The notes under the pieces were generated by a model. That model was given only the letters and a program-made list of their open reading frames with translations. It made no database searches and was not told where the DNA came from. A stretch of 64,000 nucleotides of DNA from a virus. Location of the stretch: the IMG/VR virus record IMGVR_UViG_3300010938_000036, positions 1-64,000 of that record, one strand, 5' to 3'. Positions 1 through 6,554 of the stretch are shown here, piece by piece. Numbering within the stretch: position 1 is the first letter of the stretch; each line of letters begins with the position of its first letter. A program made the position numbers and the translations under genes.

Positions 1-152
1 TTATGGGAAGCGGGACAACTGCTATTGCTGCCTTAAAATTGAATAGAAGATTTATCGGTTTTGAAATTTCTAAAGAGTATTGTGAATTAGCAGAAAGAAG
101 GTTAAGAAATGAAGGGTTTGGACAGAGAAAATTAGAATTAAAAGTAGATTAA
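1..152 (+). CDS. DNA methyltransferase, C-terminal part (partial at window edge)
   Basis: Only the last 50 or so codons are present. They encode the AdoMet-binding FxGxG-type motif (MGSGTT near the first visible residues) and the conserved downstream strand and helix that end in KEYCELAERRL. In amino-methyltransferases of the beta class this motif lies near the C-terminus, after the catalytic DPPY, so the missing 5' part should carry the catalytic and target-recognition regions. Family knowledge says the product methylates adenine N6 or cytosine N4 in DNA. It is the first of three consecutive methyltransferase genes. The next gene starts 3 bases after its stop. Confidence 0.8.
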   Translation, partial: MGSGTTAIAALKLNRRFIGFEISKEYCELAERRLRNEGFGQRKLELKVD

Positions 153-155
153 TTT

Positions 156-1079
156 ATGTTGAAACAGGAATTTTTACAAAATTTAAGAGGCAAGGGAAAG
201 AAATATAAAAGATATTTAGGTTCACCTTTAAGATATGCAGGAGGGAAAAGTTGGGCTGTTGGTTATGTAATAGAAAAACTACCAGAAAATATAGAGAGAT
301 TAGTTTCACCATTTTTTGGGGGTGGTTCAATTGAAATAGCAGTAGCAAAAGAATTAGGGATAGAGGTTAAAGGATTTGAAATATTTGATATTCTTGTAAA
401 TTATTGGAAAATTCAAATAGAGAAGCCCGAAGATTTATATCAAGAGTTAGTTAAATTAAAACCTACTAAAGAAACTTACGAGTTAGTTAAGCAAGAATTA
501 AAGAAACACTGGGAAGGGGAAATAAAATTGCCACCATTAAAATTGGCTGCTTATTATTATTTTAATCATAATCTTTCATATGGACCAGGATTTTTAGGAT
601 GGATGTCAAATGTTTATGCTAATGAAGAAACATATTATCGGCTTTTAGAACGAGTCAAGAATTTTATTGTTAAAAACATATCAATAGAATGCGCTTCATT
701 TGAAGAGGTTATACCTAAATTTGAGTTTGATTTTCTTTATTGTGACCCACCATATTATTTAGGAAAGGATAGTACACTTTTTAGAGGACTTTATCCTCAA
801 AGGAATTTTCCTATATATCATAATAATTTTAACCATGAATTGTTAAAAGAACTTTTATTAAAACATAAAGGAGGATTTATTTTATCCTACAATGATTCAC
901 CAACAATCAGACAATGGTATAAGGATTTTGAAATTGTAGAATTGCCTGTTCAATACACTATGGGGCAAGGAGAGACAAGAATAGGTTTAAATCGTAAAAA
1001 CAAAAACAGTAATCATATAAAAAAAACAAAAGAATTATTGATTGTAAAAGTGGGTGATTATGGACAAGGTAAGTCGTGA
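156..1079 (+). CDS. Dam-like (D12 class) adenine-N6 DNA methyltransferase
   Basis: The 307-residue product has the D12-family layout: LRYAGGKS near residues 25-31 and FFGGGS near 53-58 form the AdoMet-binding end, and the catalytic DPPY is at 197-200. The length matches Dam-type enzymes. It should transfer a methyl group to adenine N6 in a short DNA site, probably to protect phage DNA; no cognate nuclease is visible. The start follows the previous stop by 3 bases without a clear Shine-Dalgarno, suggesting coupling. The last 120 bases are repeated in decayed form at 3178-3267, on the far side of the next gene. Confidence 0.85.
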   Translation: MLKQEFLQNLRGKGKKYKRYLGSPLRYAGGKSWAVGYVIEKLPENIERLVSPFFGGGSIEIAVAKELGIEVKGFEIFDILVNYWKIQIEKPEDLYQELVKLKPTKETYELVKQELKKHWEGEIKLPPLKLAAYYYFNHNLSYGPGFLGWMSNVYANEETYYRLLERVKNFIVKNISIECASFEEVIPKFEFDFLYCDPPYYLGKDSTLFRGLYPQRNFPIYHNNFNHELLKELLLKHKGGFILSYNDSPTIRQWYKDFEIVELPVQYTMGQGETRIGLNRKNKNSNHIKKTKELLIVKVGDYGQGKS

Positions 1080-1128
1080 TACTATTGAAGTATTGCAAGG
1101 TGCAACTTATAAGGTTAGAATATCTTGC
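959..1128 (+). repeat. Left copy of imperfect direct repeat flanking the HsdM-like gene
   Basis: This segment covers the 3' end of the D12 methyltransferase gene and the first codons of a TSCPD-type gene. It aligns by eye with 3178-3338 with scattered substitutions and small indels. The match runs through the methyltransferase tail, its stop and the start MDKVSRDTIEVLQG of the TSCPD protein. The two copies bracket the HsdM-like gene. Confidence 0.85.
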
Positions 1129-1167
1129 AGGGAAGGAGAAAATGGTAAGAAAGAGCTATATGACTAA
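1060..1167 (+). pseudogene. Truncated 5' fragment of a TSCPD-protein gene
   Basis: An ATG at 1060, overlapping the end of the D12 methyltransferase gene in another frame, opens a 35-codon frame. Its first 14 residues are the same as those of the intact TSCPD protein at 3270, and similarity continues for about 10 residues more. It then runs into unrelated sequence across the start of the HsdM-like gene and stops. None of the later conserved cysteines is present. I read it as the leftover half of a gene duplicated or split when the neighbouring cassette was gained. Confidence 0.7.
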
Positions 1168-3154
1168 ACACGTAGATTTGTTTACGTCTACATTATTACC
1201 CCTAAACCTTCCCGAGGTATTTAAACAAATCTACTATTACCTTTATAGTAACAGCAACATTCCAAGGGCTGAGAGACTAGGAGCCGAGATGATTAGAATT
1301 CTTTTTTGCAAGATATATGATGAAACTCATAATGGAAGTGGCAAAAAGTTCACATTAAGCTCAAACAAAAGTGACGATGAAGTAGGTAATAGGGTTAAAC
1401 AACTATTTGAAAAGGTGAAAGAAGATTACCCAGATGTATTTGATAAAGAAGAGAAAATATACCTTGATTATAAATCAATTAAATATGTAGTTGAGAAACT
1501 CCAAAATTATACTCTTGTTGAAACAAAGAGAGATGTAATAAGTGAAGCGTTTCAAGCTTTTTGGGGGCCAGGACTACGAGGAGAAAAAGGGCAATTTTTT
1601 ACTCCAAGAAATATAGTTAAGATGTGTGTTGAGATACTTGACCCCAAACCCGGTGAAAGAGTTATAGACCCGGCATGTGGTTCTGGGGGTTTTTTGGTTG
1701 AAGTTTTATCACAACTGAAGGAAAGAGAGTATTTTTGTAATGTTTATGGGATAGATAAAGAAGTAGATTTAGTTAAGATTTGCAAAGCATATATGGCTAT
1801 TATTGGGGGTGGGCATGCAAATATATTCTGTACAGATTCACTTTATCCAGAATCTTGGACGGAAGAAATAAAAAATAAAATCAAGGATGAAAGTTTTGAT
1901 GTAGTACTTACAAATCCGCCATTTGGAGCAAAAATATTTACTGAAGACAAAAATATCCTTAAAAACTATAAATTAGGACATAAATGGATTAAAGATCATT
2001 TAAACAACTGGAGGATCACTAATTCTGTTACTAAACGGGCTCCACAGATTCTATTTATAGAAAGATGTCTTCAACTTCTCAAACCAGGCGGTAGGATGGC
2101 AATCGTCCTTCCTGATGGAGTTTTTGGAAACCCCAGCGATAGGTATGTATGGCACCTCGTTCTAGAGAATGCAAAGATATTAGCAGTAGTCAGTTTACCT
2201 CCTGAAACTTTCCTCCCGAGCACCCACACCAAAACAAGTGTTTTATTTTTAGAGAAGACAAAAAACAATGACAAAGATTATGAGATATTTATGGCTATTG
2301 CGCACAGAGTCGGACATGATAAAAATGGCAAAATAATATTTAAGATGGATATAAAGGGTAATTATGTCGTTGATAGTAGAGGAAATAAAATAATAGATGA
2401 TGACTTACCACTCATAGTTTCCAAATATAAGGAATTTAAAGGAGGTACTCTCCAATCAAGTCGCTTTGGATTTATTGTAAGGTTATCTGAGATAAGGAAT
2501 TATATTTTTATTCCAAGTTACTATGACCCCGAAACTGCACAAAAACTAAATCAACTAGAGAAAACAAGGAAATATAAACTTACATCAATTAAAGAATTAG
2601 TTGAGCAGAAATTAATATCAATAAAAAGAGGAAACGAAGTAGGTTCAAGATATTATGGGATGGGTGATGTTCCTTTTGTAAGGACATCCGATATTGTTAA
2701 CTGGGAGATTAAAATAGACCCAGTAAAAAGTATTCCAGAGGAAGTTTATGAGCAATATAAAAAAAGGCAAGACATAAGAGAAAATGACATTTTATTGGTT
2801 ACTGACGGGACATTTCTTATAGGAAGAACAGCGATAGTTACACCGATAGATAAAAAATTGGTGATTCAAAGTCATATAAGAAGGATTAGATGTTTAAAAC
2901 CGGAGAAACTACATCCTTACTTACTACTCTACTTATTAAATACCGAAATTGTACAAAAACAAATAGAGGAAAAAACTTTTGTTCAAGCTACAATTTCTAC
3001 AATCGGGGAAAGGTTATACGAAATTATAATTCCTATTCCTACAGATAGTAATACTGTAGCAAAAATAATGAACGAAGTTTCAGAGATTATAAAAATGAAA
3101 GTGGAAGCACGAACAAAAATAGAAAATTTAATAAAAAATAGAGAGGAGGTATAA
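1142..3154 (+). CDS. Type I-like DNA methyltransferase with fused specificity domain (HsdM-S-like)
   Basis: The start is placed at ATG 1142 because GGAAGGAGAA lies just upstream; an earlier in-frame start at 1076 has no such site. The 670-residue product has an HsdM-type helical N-terminus, the AdoMet motif DPACGSGGF near 176-184 and the catalytic NPPFG near 258-262. From about residue 458 it has a target-recognition-like region resembling one half of an HsdS protein, with a helical C-terminus. No HsdR or nuclease domain is seen, so it is probably a stand-alone adenine methylase. The gene is bracketed by direct repeats (959-1128, 3178-3338), pointing to cassette insertion. Confidence 0.85.
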   Translation: MVRKSYMTKHVDLFTSTLLPLNLPEVFKQIYYYLYSNSNIPRAERLGAEMIRILFCKIYDETHNGSGKKFTLSSNKSDDEVGNRVKQLFEKVKEDYPDVFDKEEKIYLDYKSIKYVVEKLQNYTLVETKRDVISEAFQAFWGPGLRGEKGQFFTPRNIVKMCVEILDPKPGERVIDPACGSGGFLVEVLSQLKEREYFCNVYGIDKEVDLVKICKAYMAIIGGGHANIFCTDSLYPESWTEEIKNKIKDESFDVVLTNPPFGAKIFTEDKNILKNYKLGHKWIKDHLNNWRITNSVTKRAPQILFIERCLQLLKPGGRMAIVLPDGVFGNPSDRYVWHLVLENAKILAVVSLPPETFLPSTHTKTSVLFLEKTKNNDKDYEIFMAIAHRVGHDKNGKIIFKMDIKGNYVVDSRGNKIIDDDLPLIVSKYKEFKGGTLQSSRFGFIVRLSEIRNYIFIPSYYDPETAQKLNQLEKTRKYKLTSIKELVEQKLISIKRGNEVGSRYYGMGDVPFVRTSDIVNWEIKIDPVKSIPEEVYEQYKKRQDIRENDILLVTDGTFLIGRTAIVTPIDKKLVIQSHIRRIRCLKPEKLHPYLLLYLLNTEIVQKQIEEKTFVQATISTIGERLYEIIIPIPTDSNTVAKIMNEVSEIIKMKVEARTKIENLIKNREEV

Positions 3155-3156
3155 GA

Positions 3157-3267
3157 ATGGTAAAGGTTGAACTATATTATGGAGCAAGGAGAGATAAGAA
3201 TAGGTTTAATCGTAAGAACAAAATAGTAATCATAAAGAAAAGAATTATTGATTGTAAAGGTGAGTGA
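3157..3267 (+). pseudogene. Decayed copy of the D12 methyltransferase 3' end
   Basis: Between the HsdM-like gene and the TSCPD gene lies a second, frameshifted copy of the last part of the D12 methyltransferase gene. In the ancestral frame it is interrupted by a TAG. Another frame is open from ATG 3157 to TGA 3267 (36 codons), and a strong GAGGAGG lies 8 bases before that ATG, so a short basic peptide could be made. I see no sign that this peptide is a conserved protein. Confidence 0.65.
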
Positions 3268-3338
3268 TTATGGATAAGGTAAGTCGTGATACTATTGAGG
3301 TATTGCAAGGTATAACTTATAAGATTAAAACGCCTTGT
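3178..3338 (+). repeat. Right copy of imperfect direct repeat flanking the HsdM-like gene
   Basis: This is the partner of 959-1128. It contains the degraded methyltransferase tail followed by the intact start of the TSCPD gene. Thus the left copy keeps the intact methyltransferase end and the right copy keeps the intact TSCPD gene, as expected if a cassette with duplicated flanks was inserted between two adjacent genes. Confidence 0.85.
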
Positions 3339-3620
3339 GGTAATATGTATGTTACGGTTAATAAGTTGGAAGATAAGATTATTGAGGTTTTTGCTAAACT
3401 TGGTAAGGCAGGTGGATGTCCGCAATGTAATCTTGATGGATTATGTAGAGTGATTTCAATTGCTTTGCAGGAAGGAACAGATATTAATAGAATTATCAAA
3501 ACATTATTAGGGCATAAGTGTCTTGAATCTGGAATAGAGTTACCCGATGAAGGATTAAGTTGTCCTGACGCAGTAGGTAAAATTTTGAAAAAAGAAAATT
3601 TAAATGAAAGTAAAAAATAA
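3270..3620 (+). CDS. TSCPD-domain protein
   Basis: The 116-residue product has the TSCPD pattern: a CPQC-x4-LCR stretch near the middle, a second cysteine in GHKC, and the closing SCPDAVGKIL. This domain forms the C-terminal part of adenosylcobalamin-dependent ribonucleotide reductases and also occurs as a stand-alone protein of unclear function. No reductase subunit is visible in the window. The cysteines suggest metal or redox chemistry. ATG 3270 is preferred over GTG 3264 because the duplicated fragment at 1060 starts at the equivalent codon and AGGTGA lies upstream. Confidence 0.75.
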   Translation: MDKVSRDTIEVLQGITYKIKTPCGNMYVTVNKLEDKIIEVFAKLGKAGGCPQCNLDGLCRVISIALQEGTDINRIIKTLLGHKCLESGIELPDEGLSCPDAVGKILKKENLNESKK

Positions 3621-3649
3621 GTGGAATTAATTTTGTAATATGTTATAAT
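3621..3649 (+). promoter_or_regulatory. Extended -10 promoter candidate ahead of the nucleotidyltransferase gene
   Basis: TATAAT at 3644-3649 is preceded by TG at 3641-3642, giving an extended -10 element. The -35 region (3621-3626) matches the consensus poorly. The ATG of the next gene begins at 3659, only 9 bases after the -10, and no Shine-Dalgarno fits between them. A transcript would therefore start at or next to the start codon. Confidence 0.5.
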
Positions 3650-3658
3650 GGGTAAAGA

Positions 3659-4402
3659 ATGAATCAGAAGAAGGGAAGTCAGATTGATGCAGTGCAGCCA
3701 TTTTTGGCTCCTGATATTTTTGATGGGTTTAAAATAAAAAAAGAAATTAAAGAACAAATTATTGAATTTGTGAAGGATCTGTTTAGTAAATTTAAGGGAG
3801 GGTTTTTATTAGTTAAGCGAATTTGTCTGGTAGGGTCTATAATGACAAAGCAATACACTCCTTTTTCTGATGTAGATATTAATATAGAGGTGGATTATGA
3901 GAAATTTGTTAAATTAAATCCTGAATCATTAAAATATCCTTACGGTGTTTATCCTTATATGATGGATAAGATTTATTTATTTTTAGAGGGGGTACCTATT
4001 AAGGGAACAGCGAGGACTTTTTCGGTTCATATTTATTTTTATCCTTTTATTTTGTCCAGCGATAATGTTTTATGTATTTATCCTTCAGAGAAATGGATTA
4101 AGGGATTTAATTTTCCGACTTTATCTTTTGATCCAGAGAGAGAATTTTTAATTTTAAAATTATTTGCTGAAAGTATTAAAAATAAATTAATTGGAATTAA
4201 AAGGATAAAGCGGAAGGAGGTAGATTCGTTTTTGGAAGCATTTGAGGATTTTATCAGGGATTGGAGACAATATAGATTTCAAATGGCTGAGAAGGGTAAG
4301 GGGCATTTTTTATCTTATAAATTTAGTGCCGATTGGGATTCTGGGAATATTTTTATTAAATTCTTAGGGAAATTTGCTAAGCCTAAAAGTGAGGTGGTTT
4401 AA
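3659..4402 (+). CDS. Nucleotidyltransferase-fold protein 1
   Basis: The 247-residue product carries the polymerase-beta-type nucleotidyltransferase signature: GS followed by T-x2-Y and then SDVDINI near residues 60-80, with the paired aspartates expected to bind metal. The rest does not match a family I can name. Such enzymes transfer a nucleotide to RNA, protein or small molecules; the substrate here is unknown. The stop codon shares bases with the next ATG (TAATG). A second protein of the same type lies two genes downstream, so this looks like an old duplication. An extended -10 promoter sits directly upstream and predicts a leaderless transcript. Confidence 0.65.
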   Translation: MNQKKGSQIDAVQPFLAPDIFDGFKIKKEIKEQIIEFVKDLFSKFKGGFLLVKRICLVGSIMTKQYTPFSDVDINIEVDYEKFVKLNPESLKYPYGVYPYMMDKIYLFLEGVPIKGTARTFSVHIYFYPFILSSDNVLCIYPSEKWIKGFNFPTLSFDPEREFLILKLFAESIKNKLIGIKRIKRKEVDSFLEAFEDFIRDWRQYRFQMAEKGKGHFLSYKFSADWDSGNIFIKFLGKFAKPKSEVV

Positions 4403-4776
4403 TGTTTTGGAAGGATTTTCTTTTAAAAATACAAAAAATTTATAATAAAATAAATCCAAAAACAATGGAAGATGAAGTAATTTTAGTTAAAGAAATTTTA
4501 ATTGGATTGACAGATGCAGAATTAGATTTATTTGTCAATCAAGTGAGCGAGATGATTAATGAGGAAATTTTAAGTAATGATTCAGAGATGTATGAATATA
4601 TGCGAATGTTGATGGTGTTGTTATCCTGTGAATGGTGTAAGCGTAGGCAAATTATTCAGGATTATGAAATTTTATTACAAAAGGAAAATCAAAAGGGTTC
4701 AGAGGTTTTAAAAGTAATAATTAATCCTATATTATTTAAGGAAGAACAAAATGCAAAAGAGCAGTTCTATCATTGA
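4402..4776 (+). CDS. Hypothetical helical protein between two nucleotidyltransferases
   Basis: This is a 124-residue, mostly helical, acidic protein with no motif I recognise. It overlaps the upstream nucleotidyltransferase gene by one base and the downstream one by 26 bases, so the three are almost certainly co-translated. I looked for an RxxxxH HEPN motif, which would make this an MNT-HEPN toxin pair, and did not find it. A partner or regulator role for the nucleotidyltransferases is inference from gene order only. Confidence 0.6.
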   Translation: MFWKDFLLKIQKIYNKINPKTMEDEVILVKEILIGLTDAELDLFVNQVSEMINEEILSNDSEMYEYMRMLMVLLSCEWCKRRQIIQDYEILLQKENQKGSEVLKVIINPILFKEEQNAKEQFYH

Positions 4777-5458
4777 TAGACCACAACGAGATTTAGATCC
4801 TCGTATTTTTTTTAATTTAAAATTAAGAAGAGATGTGAGGAATAAAATTTTAGATTTTGTTTTTAAAAAACTTAAACATTTTAAAAAAATTAATTTTTGG
4901 TTGCAGGATATAGTAATTGGTGGTTCCTTTACTACTAATCAATATAGGGAAGATTCTGATATGGATGTTGGTATTTTGGTTGATTTTGAAAGAATGGTAT
5001 TTTGTAATCCTTCTTTAAAATCAACAGAATTTGCATATTTAACTTTGCGTAATTTGTTTTCTAAAACTTTATGGATTAATGGTGTAGAAATTAGTTTTTT
5101 GGTTGCAAGGCGAGGGAAGGAGTATCCTTCTCCTGGACTTTATTCTGTTTTAAATGATTACTGGATTCGTGAACCCTTTTTTTTACCATTAGAAATTAAT
5201 CCTGATGAACTATTTAGTATTTTTAAAGCAATAGCATTACTGTTATCTTGTTTATTTAGACTATTATTAAAATTGGAAGGAGGGGCTTTTATAGTTTTAA
5301 GGATTATTAATTCATTAGAACATAAGCGGGAACTGGAAAATTTACAAAGAGGAGATTATAATGAATTAAACATTATTTATAAATATTTAGAAGAACGGTA
5401 TAATTTGGAAGAAATTAGGATGGAGGCAAAAAGATTAGTTAATTGTTTAAGGAGGTAA
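4751..5458 (+). CDS. Nucleotidyltransferase-fold protein 2
   Basis: The 235-residue product repeats the architecture of the protein at 3659: GGSFTTNQY followed by DSDMDVGILVD near residues 57-78. The helix before the motif is also similar, and both proteins begin with a short segment followed by (D)PxIFxxxKxxxxxR/K. Outside the active site they differ considerably. The substrate is unknown. A strong AAGGAGG lies at its 3' end and serves the next small gene. Confidence 0.65.
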   Translation: MQKSSSIIDRPQRDLDPRIFFNLKLRRDVRNKILDFVFKKLKHFKKINFWLQDIVIGGSFTTNQYREDSDMDVGILVDFERMVFCNPSLKSTEFAYLTLRNLFSKTLWINGVEISFLVARRGKEYPSPGLYSVLNDYWIREPFFLPLEINPDELFSIFKAIALLLSCLFRLLLKLEGGAFIVLRIINSLEHKRELENLQRGDYNELNIIYKYLEERYNLEEIRMEAKRLVNCLRR

Positions 5459-5464
5459 AGGACC

Positions 5465-5626
5465 ATGTTTAAAAAAGTCAATGAAATTGAGGTACAGAAG
5501 GAAATTAGGATTAAGATTTTTTGTCAGAAGTGTAAAAAAGAACATTTTGCGGATGAGGATTGTGAAGGCAAGGAAGGTGAGGAAGTGATTAAACGGGTGA
5601 TTAAACCAGAAAAAGTGGTAGAATAA
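5465..5626 (+). CDS. Small protein with CxxC motif
   Basis: A 53-codon frame starts at ATG 5465, with AAGGAGG about 9 bases upstream, and ends 4 bases before the protease gene. The product contains FCQKCKKEH and a further cysteine in EDC, a pattern compatible with a small zinc-binding knuckle. The rest is charged. I do not recognise a family. Ribosome binding site, spacing and tight fit between genes support it as real. Confidence 0.6.
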   Translation: MFKKVNEIEVQKEIRIKIFCQKCKKEHFADEDCEGKEGEEVIKRVIKPEKVVE

Positions 5627-5630
5627 GGCT

Positions 5631-6554
5631 ATGGCATTTTGGAAAACTGCGTCAGTAGAATTTAAACCTCTTGGGGATTATACGGATTTCCGTAAACGGG
5701 CTAATGCGCTTCATCAAATTAAGGGTTATAATCTGATTGATTCATCTCATTTTGAAAAAATGGCTACTTTGTATTATGTTTCTGCTAATCCCAAAGATTA
5801 TTATTTTCTTTCTTGTTTAGCAGTAAGGGCTAATGTTCCAAATAAAAATGGAGATGCTATAAGCACGGAGGAATTATTTAGATTTAGACCAGCAAGAAAG
5901 TGCAGAACTTATGAAACTTTTATTCATTCTCCTCTGCATGTTAATCATTTTTCTTCAGATCCTAAATTAGCAAAGGGGTTTATTGTTGATGCAATTTATA
6001 ATGATTGGGCGGAGGATTTTGCTTTTGTTGAGACCGTTGTAGCAATAGATAAAACCAAAGATCCTATCCTTGCAGAAGCAGTTTATAATGGAAGAATTAA
6101 TAAATTTTCTATGGGGTCTATTGTTGAAGCGTTACAGTGCAGTTTGAGTCATTGTAAGAAAATTGCATATAGAGAAGAAGATTTATGTGAGCATTTAAAA
6201 AATTATAGGATGCAAAAAATTAATGGAGAATTATGTTTTGAATGGAATATCGGTGTAGATTATGAAGAATTAAGTATTGTTGATAATCCAGCGGAGGAGA
6301 TGGCGATGACAAGGGCTATTCTTGGGAGTTATCCTGTGATGAAAACATTGTCTAATTATTTGCCACCACAGAAAAGAGCGGGAATTAATGTATATGCGTC
6401 AGTTAAAAATTCTCCTAAATGGTTTGAGATAATGGGTATTGATAGAACTGATATGGAGGTTGTTAAGCGATATTTTGAAAATTTAAATTATAGGGTTCCT
6501 CCGAGTGTTTTACGAGTAATTGGCAGGCTTTTTGAGGAAGTGGGCAATGGATAA
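5631..6554 (+). CDS. Prohead maturation protease candidate
   Basis: The 307-residue product lies just ahead of the scaffold and capsid genes, where phages encode the protease that cleaves head proteins during maturation. It has a His-containing segment (HVNH near 103-106), a Ser-containing segment (NKFSMGS near 157-163) and the conserved YEELSIVDNPAEE near 211-223, resembling the order of catalytic regions in phage head proteases. An insert with C170, C175, C186 and H188 may bind zinc. The catalytic residues are my inference. The gene overlaps the next one by 8 bases. Confidence 0.7.
   Translation: MAFWKTASVEFKPLGDYTDFRKRANALHQIKGYNLIDSSHFEKMATLYYVSANPKDYYFLSCLAVRANVPNKNGDAISTEELFRFRPARKCRTYETFIHSPLHVNHFSSDPKLAKGFIVDAIYNDWAEDFAFVETVVAIDKTKDPILAEAVYNGRINKFSMGSIVEALQCSLSHCKKIAYREEDLCEHLKNYRMQKINGELCFEWNIGVDYEELSIVDNPAEEMAMTRAILGSYPVMKTLSNYLPPQKRAGINVYASVKNSPKWFEIMGIDRTDMEVVKRYFENLNYRVPPSVLRVIGRLFEEVGNG

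Noticed and set aside
3317-3757. 146-codon frame on the minus strand
   Set aside because: It overlaps two well-supported + strand genes and is rich in the complement of their codons, with no ribosome binding site.
4402-4776. MNT-HEPN toxin-antitoxin pair with the nucleotidyltransferase genes
   Set aside because: The helical protein lacks the HEPN RxxxxH motif, and two nucleotidyltransferases flank one helical protein, which is not the usual arrangement.
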